Shown here in pieces: positions 32,421 to 40,635 of a stretch of 59,673 bases of DNA. The stretch is from Staphylococcus cornubiensis (lineage in GTDB: Bacteria > Bacillota > Bacilli > Staphylococcales > Staphylococcaceae). The position numbers and the translations under genes were made by a program. The notes under the pieces are model-generated. The model had not been told where the DNA came from and made no database searches. It saw nothing but the letters and a program-made list of their open reading frames with translations. The DNA lies in NCBI RefSeq assembly GCF_900183575.1, contig NZ_FXUZ01000011.1:1-59673 (forward strand), written 5' to 3'. How positions within the stretch are numbered: the first letter of the stretch is position 1; each line of letters opens with the position of its first letter.

Positions 32421-32512
32421 AGAAACCACAAATCATAGGGAGGGCAAGCTAAACAAAATACTGCATCCATAGCATCTAAAATGATTATGTTCCATCCCCT
32501 TCATATTTTTGT

Positions 32513-33094
32513 TTAGTTTTGGTGTGCTTCAGCGCGTTCATATCCGTTATGCACAAGGTCTAATGCACCTGTATGTGGGTCAATGACGAGACCATGAACA
32601 GGCACTTTATTATCAAATAGCGGATGTTCATAAATCATTTTAATATTTTGCTTAACGTTATCATACACATCATCAAAACCTTTTAAAAAGTTTGAGACGT
32701 CAATGCCAGAGTAATTAAGAATATCAAAGACTTGTTGATCGACACCACGTTGTTGCATTGTAGTCATGACTTCATCGACATTAATGTTCCCCATACCACA
32801 GTCTTTATGTCCCATAATAATGATTTCTTCAGCGCCTAATGCATAAATGCCGACGAGTAAACTTCTCATTGTTGACCCGAATGGATGGCTAATCGTTGCC
32901 CCTGCATTTTTAACAACTTTTAAATCCCCATTATTGAAACCGAGTGCTTTTGTCGATAAATCTTGTAAGCGGGTATCCATACAAGTGAGTAATACAGCCT
33001 TTTTTGAAGGTGTTTTACTCGTTGAATAGGCTTCATACGCTTTATTTGTTACAAATTCTTCGTTGTATTCTAAAATGTGATCTAGTAATGTCAT
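32513..33094 (-). CDS. Beta-class carbonic anhydrase
   Basis: Zinc enzyme interconverting CO2 and bicarbonate, supplying bicarbonate to carboxylases. The 193-residue protein has the family ligands C38, D40 and R42 (TCMDTRL) and H96 and C99 (GHKDCGMGN). GGGAGGAAG precedes the ATG at 33094; an ATG 15 bases upstream is less well spaced. From established reports S. aureus lacks this enzyme and depends on the MpsAB transporter, so its presence here is a species marker. It is 14 bases from the end of... the next minus-strand gene lies upstream only (yihY ends at 33124), so the two may be co-transcribed. Confidence 0.92.
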   Translation of the reverse strand: MTLLDHILEYNEEFVTNKAYEAYSTSKTPSKKAVLLTCMDTRLQDLSTKALGFNNGDLKVVKNAGATISHPFGSTMRSLLVGIYALGAEEIIIMGHKDCGMGNINVDEVMTTMQQRGVDQQVFDILNYSGIDVSNFLKGFDDVYDNVKQNIKMIYEHPLFDNKVPVHGLVIDPHTGALDLVHNGYERAEAHQN

Positions 33095-33123
33095 AAGACT
33101 TCCTCCCAATAATGGTACTGCAA

Positions 33124-34497
33124 TTATTTATCTTCTGTTGTTTTAATATGGTTAGAACGACCTGTATTTGTACGTTCAACTTCTTCTGGTTCTTTGTATT
33201 GTGGTGCACGATCTGTAGGTGTTGTTTCTTGATCTACATGTTGTTCATGTGATGATGCTGAATCAACATGTTGTGCTTTGTGATTGCTTTGCTGTTCATT
33301 TTTAGTAGCACTGTCTTGATTTTCTTCGGTATTTTTAGTTTGATTAGCGTCTTTTTCACCATAATTATTATGCGATTTTGCTAAGTCTTCTTCGTCATTT
33401 GCTTCAAGTTCATCGTATGTGACTTCTTCAGGCGTTTTCCCTTTAATCACTTTACGTTGATGGACGATAGCATTAATTTCAGCACCAATAATCAAAATGA
33501 AACCAGAAATGTAAAGCCATAGCATCAATACAATGACCCCACCAATACTACCATAAGTTTTAGAATAGTTGGCAAAGTTTGATACATAAAAACCGAATGC
33601 TAATGAGCCTAAAATCCATACAATTGTTGAGAATAGCGCACCAGGAATAACAGATTTAAATTTAATTTTAACATTTGGTGCGAGTGTATAAATAATCGTA
33701 AAGACAATCAGTACAGCTAATACAGGCAATGCAGTTCTTAACAGACTGAACACCCAGCGTACTTGTTCATCGAGACCGAGTGGACCGAATAATAAGTTGC
33801 CGATTTGTTGACCAAACGTAAATAATACGAGTGTCAGTGGCAATGTGATACCGATTAATAATGTAAAGAAGACAGCTAAAAGTTTAGATACGATAAAGTT
33901 ACGACTATCTTCTACATCATAAGCGACGTTAAAAGCGTTCATCATTGCAGTCATACCGTTAGATGCAGTCCACAATGCCAAAATTAACCCGACTGAGAGT
34001 AGGCCACCACTGGCATTACCCATGACATCATCAATAATGCCAGTAATAATCGAAGCGGTATCTGCAGGCGCATTGTTCGAGATTTGAGAAATAATGCTGT
34101 CACGATCAATGTTAAACAGTGGCACGAGTGACAAGATGAAAATCAACATTGGGAACAGGGACAACATAAAATAATACGCCAGTTGTGCAGCTAACCCAGA
34201 TGCATCGTCTTTTCCGATACGATATATTAAATAACTGAAAAAGTTTGGTCGATCAGTATATTTTGCAGGTTTATTAATTCTTGAAACGAAAAATGTTTGA
34301 TTTTCTTTCGGCGCTTCTTTAGATTGAAACGGCTGAGGCTTCACAAATTTGTGCTTATCATCCGTCTCCCCTGTAGCATCACCTTTACGGTCAGGAGAAG
34401 GCGCATCTTCTTTTTGATTTTGATCATTGTCGTCACTAGAAATCGTGTTTTTGACTTTTTCAATGAAGCCTTCTGACTGTTGTTCGTTTTTAGACAT
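33124..34497 (-). CDS. YihY/BrkB family inner membrane protein
   Basis: A 457-residue protein with a hydrophilic N-terminus (about 90 residues), the YihY core of six membrane segments (from AYYFMLSLFPMLIFILSLVP near 110 to LWLYISGFILIIGAEIN near 345) and a charged, low-complexity C-terminus rich in Asn, Gln, Glu and His. The family was once mislabelled RNase BN; its function is unknown. AAGGAG precedes the ATG. The carbonic anhydrase gene starts 30 bases downstream on the same strand. Confidence 0.88.
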   Translation of the reverse strand: MSKNEQQSEGFIEKVKNTISSDDNDQNQKEDAPSPDRKGDATGETDDKHKFVKPQPFQSKEAPKENQTFFVSRINKPAKYTDRPNFFSYLIYRIGKDDASGLAAQLAYYFMLSLFPMLIFILSLVPLFNIDRDSIISQISNNAPADTASIITGIIDDVMGNASGGLLSVGLILALWTASNGMTAMMNAFNVAYDVEDSRNFIVSKLLAVFFTLLIGITLPLTLVLFTFGQQIGNLLFGPLGLDEQVRWVFSLLRTALPVLAVLIVFTIIYTLAPNVKIKFKSVIPGALFSTIVWILGSLAFGFYVSNFANYSKTYGSIGGVIVLMLWLYISGFILIIGAEINAIVHQRKVIKGKTPEEVTYDELEANDEEDLAKSHNNYGEKDANQTKNTEENQDSATKNEQQSNHKAQHVDSASSHEQHVDQETTPTDRAPQYKEPEEVERTNTGRSNHIKTTEDK

Positions 34498-34527
34498 GGC
34501 TAAACTCCTTATTAATAGAAATTAAAA

Positions 34528-34572
34528 GGGGGCAACCTCCAAGGCATCGTAAATATGCATTGAAATTGCCCC
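34528..34572 (-). terminator. Terminator after the YtxH-like gene
   Basis: GGGGCAA at 34529-34535 pairs with TTGCCCC at 34566-34572. On the minus strand the stem is followed by TTTTAATTTC. Confidence 0.6.
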
Positions 34573-34711
34573 AATATGACAGACGGAAACTAAGCATATG
34601 AACGATATGAATAGCGAATGCATCGACATTGTATCGTATCAATGTGAATGATATCAGATGTTCATACTATGATGTGACTGTCATCCAACTATTGCTCTTC
34701 ATTCTTATGAA

Positions 34712-34999
34712 TTAAAGACCAATTTGTTTGTTGTTTTTACGTTCCATAAACGTATCTTTTGCATTTCGTAAAGAACGTTCTAATTCTGGATTGTTACGAC
34801 GAATTTCGTCAAACGTATTTTTCCAATATAATACTTCATCTTTAATTTGAGTGAACTTAGAAGGTTGGCTTGAACGTTGGCCTGTTTTAATGTTGTTCAC
34901 TGAAGTTTTTACAGAACGGCGTGTGTTTTTGTCGATTAACGCAATAGCACCGCCAACTGTAGCCCCAATTAAAATTCCAGGTAATAATTTGTTTTGCAT
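34712..34999 (-). CDS. YtxH-like small protein
   Basis: A 95-residue protein with an N-terminal hydrophobic segment with glycines (LLPGILIGATVGGAIALI), then basic and helical regions ending in RKNNKQIGL. This is the layout of YtxH-domain stress proteins. AAAGGGG is the ribosome binding site. The ptpA stop lies eight bases upstream, so both probably form an operon. Function unknown. Confidence 0.75.
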   Translation of the reverse strand: MQNKLLPGILIGATVGGAIALIDKNTRRSVKTSVNNIKTGQRSSQPSKFTQIKDEVLYWKNTFDEIRRNNPELERSLRNAKDTFMERKNNKQIGL

Positions 35000-35006
35000 A
35001 ATGATG

Positions 35007-35465
35007 TTACCCCTTTCGCGTGTCTTTAAGAATATGGTCTATTAAATGATCTGTAGATGATTGTATCATTTCATAAACACCTTCAAAATTATTTGTGTAA
35101 TATGGGTCTGGAACATCTGTTTCTTCCATATCACTGAAATCAAGCAATTTGTACAACTTCCCTTTAAGATGAGGATTAATGTTTTGAATATTATCTACAT
35201 TGCTTTGATCCATAGCAATAATGTAATCAAAATCATCCGTTTCTGTAAATAATTCGCTAATCATCCCATCGAAAGGAATGTCGTGTGCTTTTAAGATTTT
35301 TTGCGTACCCTCATGCGGGGGTTCACCTAAGTTCCAGCGACCTGTCCCTCTAGAGTATACTTCAATGTCGTTAATATTGCGATCCTTAAGTCGTTGGCGC
35401 ATAATTGCTTCGGCCATAGGAGATCGACAAATATTACCTAAACATACAAAAGCAACTGTTGTCAT
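35007..35465 (-). CDS. ptpA: Low-molecular-weight protein tyrosine phosphatase
   Basis: Cytosolic and, in S. aureus, secreted phosphatase. The 152-residue protein has the P-loop C-x5-R near the start, with C8 and R14 in VCLGNICRSPMAEA, and the general-acid aspartate in DVPDPYYTN near residue 119. GGAGG precedes the ATG at 35465; an in-frame ATG at 35480 is part of the site. It is divergent from the DUF1128 gene. Confidence 0.95.
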   Translation of the reverse strand: MTTVAFVCLGNICRSPMAEAIMRQRLKDRNINDIEVYSRGTGRWNLGEPPHEGTQKILKAHDIPFDGMISELFTETDDFDYIIAMDQSNVDNIQNINPHLKGKLYKLLDFSDMEETDVPDPYYTNNFEGVYEMIQSSTDHLIDHILKDTRKG

Positions 35466-35597
35466 GTAGATAACCTCCATGTTGTAATCTATATGCCCAT
35501 TTTAGCCTTTTTTAAAACAATTCGAAAGTGATAGCGACAAAAATTTTTCAAATATTCGTCACTTTGATAAAATATTGGAGACGAAAGGATGAGATAA

Positions 35598-35801
35598 ATG
35601 TCAAAAACAATTGAAGAAATGATTTTAGAAATACGCGATCGTTTAAATTTAGTCAACCCTGGATTAATTGATCCGGCGTATTATAGTGAAAATGATCGTG
35701 AAGATATAGAAGATATACATGCTTTTGTCACTTCAAAACGAGATTTTACACCTCGTGAAATGACCGGTATCACTGAAGCATTAGGTGACATTCGAAAATA
35801 A
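35598..35801 (+). CDS. DUF1128 (UPF0435) family small protein
   Basis: A 67-residue cytosolic protein of a Bacillales family with no known role, recognised by MSKTIEEMILEIRDRLNLVN and the C-terminal SKRDFTPREMTGITEALGDI. GAAAGGATG precedes the ATG. The ampS start lies 22 bases after its stop, so co-transcription is likely. Confidence 0.88.
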   Translation: MSKTIEEMILEIRDRLNLVNPGLIDPAYYSENDREDIEDIHAFVTSKRDFTPREMTGITEALGDIRK

Positions 35802-35822
35802 ATCCAATTGGGAGGTTTTTAT

Positions 35823-37055
35823 ATGACAACTGAGACACGTTTACAACAATATGCTAGATTGCTCGTACGTGTGGGGATGAACGTACAACAAGGGCAACCT
35901 GTATACATTCGAACATCTGTAGAAACAGTTGACTTTACACGTTTAATCGTAAAAGAAGCTTATGAAGCAGGTGCGTCTGATGTCAGAGTAAAATATGGTG
36001 ATCCCCAAATTAAACGTCTCGCTTATGAAAATGAACCGACTTCATTTTTTGAGCAAGACGTAAAAGATTATGATGTGGCAGAACGTATGGATTACGTTAA
36101 TCGTGGCGCATGTATGTTAGCGCTATTATCAGAAGATCCAGATTTGTTGAATGGTATCGAATCGGATAAGTTAAAAGCAGCACAACGTCAATATGCACAA
36201 GCGTTTAAACCTTATATGATAGCTGCACAAAAAAATAGTTTTCCATGGTTAGTCGCAAGTTATCCCTCACCAGCTTGGGCTGAGCGTGTTTATCCAGACT
36301 TAAGCACTGAAGAGGCGATGGACAGATTTTTAGAAGATATTTTGAGTATTGTCCGCGTAGATGGCAATGATCCGATTGAAAACTGGAAACAACATGCGCA
36401 AAATTTAAAAGAACGTGCTGCAATGTTAAATGATAAAGCTTATGATGCACTCCATTTCGTTTCGGAAGGGACGGATTTACATATTGGCTTACCGAAAGGA
36501 CATATTTGGGAAGAACCGACGAGCTATACTGAAAATGGTCAAGGCTTCATTGCCAATATACCGACTGAAGAGGTATTTACTGCACCGCATTGTAACCGTG
36601 TGAATGGTTACGTGACAAATAAGTTACCACTGAGCTATAACGGTACAATTATTGACGGTTTCAAATTGACGTTTAAAGATGGTGTGGTGGTAGACTTTGA
36701 AGCAGCACAAGGTGAAGCGGTTTTAGCAGATTTATTAGATACTGATGAAGGTGCACGTCGTTTAGGTGAAGTTGCATTAGTTCCAGACGACTCACCGATT
36801 TCGAATAAAAACACAATTTTCTTTAATACATTGTTTGATGAAAATGCTTCGTGTCATATTGCCTTAGGTGCCGCATATGCATTTAACTTAGAAGGTGGTA
36901 CTGCCATGACGCCTGAAGAACTGAAAGCACATGGTTTAAATGATTCGTTAACGCATGTTGACTTTATGATCGGCAGCAGTGACTTAAACATTTACGGTGT
37001 GCGAGCAGACGGTACAGAAGAAGAAATATTTAAAGACGGTAACTGGGCGAATTAA
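35823..37055 (+). CDS. ampS: M29 family aminopeptidase AmpS
   Basis: Metal-dependent leucyl-type aminopeptidase of broad specificity, cytosolic. The 410-residue protein has the conserved metal-site segments of family M29: [11 protein letters not shown] near 254-264, [12 protein letters not shown] near 319-330, [16 protein letters not shown] near 336-351 and [15 protein letters not shown] near 383-397. GGGAGG sets the start at 35823. The thioesterase gene follows after 17 bases. Confidence 0.93.
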   Translation: MTTETRLQQYARLLVRVGMNVQQGQPVYIRTSVETVDFTRLIVKEAYEAGASDVRVKYGDPQIKRLAYENEPTSFFEQDVKDYDVAERMDYVNRGACMLALLSEDPDLLNGIESDKLKAAQRQYAQAFKPYMIAAQKNSFPWLVASYPSPAWAERVYPDLSTEEAMDRFLEDILSIVRVDGNDPIENWKQHAQNLKERAAMLNDKAYDALHFVSEGTDLHIGLPKGHIWEEPTSYTENGQGFIANIPTEEVFTAPHCNRVNGYVTNKLPLSYNGTIIDGFKLTFKDGVVVDFEAAQGEAVLADLLDTDEGARRLGEVALVPDDSPISNKNTIFFNTLFDENASCHIALGAAYAFNLEGGTAMTPEELKAHGLNDSLTHVDFMIGSSDLNIYGVRADGTEEEIFKDGNWAN

Positions 37056-37072
37056 AAAATAGAGGTGTTAAC

Positions 37073-37594
37073 ATGGCAAGTCTAGATAAAAAAGCGATGC
37101 AAGATTCAAAAGTTTATAAATCCAGACAAGTTTTTCCGCAAGATACAAATCATCTGGGGACATTGTTTGGTGGTACGATGATGGCAAACATAGATGAAAT
37201 TGCGGCCATTTGTGCATTGAAACACGCGAATCGTACTGTTGTGACAGCTTCCACAGATTCGGTGGATTTTTTGAAACCAATCCGTAATGGCGACATTTTA
37301 ACGTATATCGCAATGGTCTCATATTCAGGAAGCTCATCAATGGAAGTGTGTGTTCAAATTTTAATTGAGGACATTCCGAACAATAAGCAAGAGTTGGCAG
37401 CACTAAGCTTTTTAACTTTTGTTGCATTAGACGATGAAGGCAAACCAACACCGGTTCCAGCAGTATACCCGGAAACTGAAGCAGAAAAATGGTTCCATGA
37501 AACAGCTGAAGCACGTGTTGAACGCCGTAAAGCACGTCGAAAAGAAAGTAAAGAAACATTACAATTTATTTCAGAATTAGAATTTAAACAATAA
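37073..37594 (+). CDS. Hotdog-fold acyl-CoA thioesterase
   Basis: Hydrolyses acyl-CoA esters. The 173-residue protein has the BFIT/BACH-type hotdog core: DTNHLGTLFGGTMMANIDEI near residues 24-43 with the conserved Asn-His and acidic catalytic residue, then TASTDSVDFLKPIRNGD. The C-terminus is a charged helix (EARVERRKARRKESKE). AGAGGTG precedes the ATG. It ends at a bidirectional terminator facing the radical SAM gene. Chain-length preference is unknown. Confidence 0.88.
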   Translation: MASLDKKAMQDSKVYKSRQVFPQDTNHLGTLFGGTMMANIDEIAAICALKHANRTVVTASTDSVDFLKPIRNGDILTYIAMVSYSGSSSMEVCVQILIEDIPNNKQELAALSFLTFVALDDEGKPTPVPAVYPETEAEKWFHETAEARVERRKARRKESKETLQFISELEFKQ

Positions 37595-37668
37595 TCAATA
37601 GTTTAATTGAAAGCAAAACTTTTGAGTGTCTTAATTGGTTTTATAATTCAACCGGATACAACCTTAAT

Positions 37669-37703
37669 AAAGGCTGGGAACAATCATACGTTTCCCAGCC
37701 TTT
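37669..37703. terminator. Bidirectional terminator
   Basis: AAAGGCTGGGAA at 37669-37680 pairs with TTCCCAGCCTTT at 37692-37703. It lies between convergent genes and repeats the stem found at 9069-9099. Confidence 0.8.
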
Positions 37704-37711
37704 ATGTCTAT

Positions 37712-38851
37712 CTATTGATTGAAAATTGAATGCATTTGCGCTTCCTGTGCTTTAAAATCAACATTTGGATAATACATATTTTTAACGAGAATATTTGGAC
37801 CTAAACATTCAAATTTTGGACAGTGACAATTAATCGACTGAGCTAACGGGCTATCCAACCATCTTTGGAAGACATCCGTCAGCTGATCGTGTCGAATATT
37901 AGAAATCGTACCTGTCTCGTCACCAAAATCTGTCACAATCACATTCCCTGTAAACACATTCACATTTAAACGACTGCGGCCATCAGGGTCATTCCGCATC
38001 GTCACATTCGGTGCTTGTTTTAGTTTTTGACGCAACTTCGCATCTGCTTCATCTTGTAAACATGGGAAAATCGGGAGTGTCCCAAATAACATCCATGTAT
38101 TTGGATCGCGTACATCTAATAAATGAGAAATGGCTTCCTTCATTGTTTTCAAATCGAGTACTTCTAATTGGCTTGCAAAATCAGCAGGGTACATCGGATG
38201 AATTTCATGACGTTGACATTTCATATCATTGACGACTTCGCGATGAATCGAAGCGAGATGCGGGTGTGTACTTTTATTCAACATGGTTTCTGCCGAGACG
38301 AACATTCCTTGTTCACTTAAAGTACGTGCATTTGAAATCATTTGTTCGTACAATTTTAATTTCGCTTTTAATGGCGGTTGTTTTTCCATCGCACCAAAAC
38401 CGACCTCTGTAAATGTATCAATCGTCCCCCAATTGTGAGAAATATGTAGCACATCGATATATTCCGCAATATCCAAATAGCGCTCTAATGGTAATGTTAA
38501 ATTAGAATTCAATTGGACGTAAATGCCGCGTTGATAGGCATATTGAAGTAGCGGTTTGACAACTTCTCGAATTGATTTTTTCGAAAACATAGGTTCGCCA
38601 CCCGTAATAGAAATGGTACGCAACGTTGGAATTTCATCTAAACGTTGTAAAATTAATGACATCGGTAGTGTATCGGGGTCTTTCGTTTGTAATGTATAGC
38701 CCACAGCACAATGACTACAGCGCATATTACATAAATTCGTTGTCGTGAATTCTACATTGCTCAGCGTCAATTGACCGTATTGTTCTATATCTTTGTAAGG
38801 CTCCCACGGGTCATTAAGTATTGAAATAGGCTCCTTTTTGGTCGTTAACAT
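37712..38851 (-). CDS. yfkAB: YfkAB-type radical SAM/CxCxxxxC protein
   Basis: Radical SAM enzyme of the YfkB family; the product is unknown. In 379 residues the cluster motif CNMRCSHC is at about 41-48 (C-x3-C-x2-C), followed by ISITGGEPMF, the SAM-binding GGE segment. The C-terminus has more cysteines, CHCPKFECLG, which fit an auxiliary cluster, as in the CxCxxxxC domain of this family. GAGGAG precedes the ATG. It is convergent with the thioesterase gene. Confidence 0.9.
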   Translation of the reverse strand: MLTTKKEPISILNDPWEPYKDIEQYGQLTLSNVEFTTTNLCNMRCSHCAVGYTLQTKDPDTLPMSLILQRLDEIPTLRTISITGGEPMFSKKSIREVVKPLLQYAYQRGIYVQLNSNLTLPLERYLDIAEYIDVLHISHNWGTIDTFTEVGFGAMEKQPPLKAKLKLYEQMISNARTLSEQGMFVSAETMLNKSTHPHLASIHREVVNDMKCQRHEIHPMYPADFASQLEVLDLKTMKEAISHLLDVRDPNTWMLFGTLPIFPCLQDEADAKLRQKLKQAPNVTMRNDPDGRSRLNVNVFTGNVIVTDFGDETGTISNIRHDQLTDVFQRWLDSPLAQSINCHCPKFECLGPNILVKNMYYPNVDFKAQEAQMHSIFNQ

Positions 38852-38966
38852 CTTAAAAACTCCTCATCTTAAAAATACATGACGTTTTGATATTTACCAT
38901 TGAGGAAAATCAAATTCATGTTAATATAACTATGACAACTGCAATTATAAAGGAGAATCGTTAAGT

Positions 38967-39128
38967 ATGAAAGAGCCACAAACTATGAATCAAGTGAAAG
39001 AGAGACTTTCTCAGTTTCTAGAAGAGATTGAACATGCTGATCCGAATGAAGTGGATGTAGCGGATATTGACGAATGGATTCATTTGTTAGACCAACTTGA
39101 AGCAAAAGTGAACCAATTACGAAAATAA
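38967..39128 (+). CDS. SE1561 family small protein
   Basis: A 53-residue acidic helical protein starting MKEPQTMNQVKERLSQFLEE and ending LEAKVNQLRK. AAGGAG lies eleven bases before the ATG. It matches a staphylococcal family named for S. epidermidis SE1561, of unknown function. It lies between the YfkAB gene and the DJ-1 family gene, 78 bases before the latter, with the same orientation. Confidence 0.82.
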   Translation: MKEPQTMNQVKERLSQFLEEIEHADPNEVDVADIDEWIHLLDQLEAKVNQLRK

Positions 39129-39206
39129 ATTTAGGTCAATATGTTTGAACCATTTAATTTGGGGTATATAGAGAAATAGATATTTAAAAGAAAGGTGATG
39201 CAAATT

Positions 39207-39719
39207 ATGGCAAAAGTAGCTGTATTATTAGCAGACGAATTTGAAGATATTGAATTTACTAGCCCCAAAGAAGCTCTTGAAGAAGCGGGCCATGAAATCG
39301 TAGTCATTGGTACAAATGCCAATGCAGAAGTCGTGGGTAAACACGGTACAAAAGTGACTGTAGATGTATCTATTGCTGATGCGAAACCTGAAGATTACGA
39401 TGGTTTATTATTACCAGGTGGATTCTCTCCAGACTTATTACGTGGTGACGCAGAACAAAGATTTGGTACTTTCGCGAAATATTTCTTAAAAGAAGATTTA
39501 CCATCATTCGCAATTTGCCATGGACCACAAATTTTAATCGACACAGACGAGTTAAAAGGTCGTACTTTAACTGCTGTGCTTAACGTACGTAAAGACTTAT
39601 CTAACGCAGGTGCAAACGTTGTTGACGAATCTGTTGTTGTTGACAAAAAATTAGTAACAAGTCGTACACCTGATGATTTAGATGACTTTAATAGAGAAAT
39701 TGTGAATCAATTTAAATAA
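39207..39719 (+). CDS. DJ-1/PfpI family protein
   Basis: A 170-residue protein of the DJ-1/PfpI superfamily, which includes proteases, deglycases and chaperones; S. aureus SAV1875 is the close relative. The nucleophile elbow is SFAICHGPQ near residues 102-110 (Cys-His-Gly), and the conserved glutamate is in [21 protein letters not shown] sets the start at 39207. A perfect terminator follows. Exact activity is not settled for the family. Confidence 0.93.
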   Translation: MAKVAVLLADEFEDIEFTSPKEALEEAGHEIVVIGTNANAEVVGKHGTKVTVDVSIADAKPEDYDGLLLPGGFSPDLLRGDAEQRFGTFAKYFLKEDLPSFAICHGPQILIDTDELKGRTLTAVLNVRKDLSNAGANVVDESVVVDKKLVTSRTPDDLDDFNREIVNQFK

Positions 39720-39735
39720 GTAGTGATAGATAGGA

Positions 39736-39769
39736 GCGAGCGCTAGCGTTGTCTAGTGTTCGCTTTTTT
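39736..39769 (+). terminator. Terminator after DJ-1 family gene
   Basis: GCGAGCGCTAG at 39736-39746 pairs along its full length (two wobbles) with CTAGTGTTCGC at 39753-39763; TTTTTT follows. Confidence 0.88.
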
Positions 39770-39827
39770 AATACATACTATTTTTAATACGAATTGTTAC
39801 ATTAGTAATGGATGATGAATCGTTTCC

Positions 39828-39967
39828 GATTGCAGAACTAACCCTCGCGTTCTTAGGGGACTTGCCTCAACTCAATTCGGCTTGATAGAGGTGTACACAG
39901 GAGGGAAGCCGAATTGGATTTTCGGCTGCGTCTGATCCCTCAAGAGTCTCGGGAAGTTCTTGGAATC
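39828..39967 (-). repeat. Modular hairpin family, basic copy
   Basis: GATTGC at the left and GAATC at the right. On the minus strand: GAGACTCTTGAGGGATCAGA, GAAAATCCA, variable stem ATTCGGC and GCCGAAT, TGAGTTGAGGC, then CCCCTAAGAACGCGAGGG. No module B. Its left flank GATTGCAGAACTA matches the outer end of the composite repeat at 14411. Confidence 0.75.
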
Positions 39968-40065
39968 ATGGTTGACGTCGTAAAAATGTGTAGTAAGACT
40001 TAAGTAAGTATGTAACGCTGTCCATCCATATCTTCATCTTTTAATCTTGTCATTTTCATTGGGTA

Positions 40066-40352
40066 TGGTTGTTGGAACTGCGAGTGTTACTTACGCTGAA
40101 TCCTCAACTAAATTCAGCTTTATTAGTTAATAAATTAAGGAGGCTGAATTGGATTTTCGGGAGCAGTACAGAAATCTCATGTGCAACAAAGATTTCGTGG
40201 TACTGCCCCCGCAAGGCTGACTAGGCTTCTCAAAAGCATCAGCATTGAGAAGTCAGACAGCTACTGCGTTAAACAGTTTTCACTCTCAAAATAAAAAATG
40301 ATGACTTCCGCTTGCATTGATCCCTCAAGAGTCTCGCACGGTTCTTGCAATC
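40066..40352 (-). repeat. Modular hairpin family, long copy with 116-base module
   Basis: Minus orientation, ending in GATTGC when read on that strand (GCAATC at 40347-40352). Module B at 40159-40274 is exactly 116 bases and close to the copies at 32212 and 47451. The variable stem is ATTCAGC with GCTGAAT, flanked by GAAAATCCA and TTAGTTGAGG. The left arm CGAGACTCTTGAGGGATCAA is present. The outer boundary near 40066 is approximate. Confidence 0.75.
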
Positions 40353-40583
40353 TCGGTTGATGTCACAAAATGTGTTGTAAGAAATAAGCAATGTATTTAA
40401 TCCTCACAATCCATATCTTCTTAACTTCATATGATACTGACTTGAACTGTACCTGTTTTCCTAGTGACTTATATTTTACCAATACTTACACTTTGAGTTA
40501 AGTTGTCCAAACATGAAATTTTAAACTTTTCGTCATCTCAGCAGTTCTTAAATTTACAATTGAACTTAACGGATGAAAACGAC
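40353..40583. other. Intergenic region between repeat and pyruvate oxidase terminator
   Basis: AT-rich, 231 bases, no gene or clear regulatory site. Confidence 0.3.
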
Positions 40584-40616
40584 AAAAAAACAGCACAGGT
40601 CATTTCACCCGTGCTG
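40584..40616 (-). terminator. Terminator after pyruvate oxidase gene
   Basis: CAGCACAGGT at 40591-40600 pairs with ACCCGTGCTG at 40607-40616 (one mismatch). On the minus strand seven T residues follow. Confidence 0.8.
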
Positions 40617-40635
40617 CTTAGTGATTTAAATTTGA

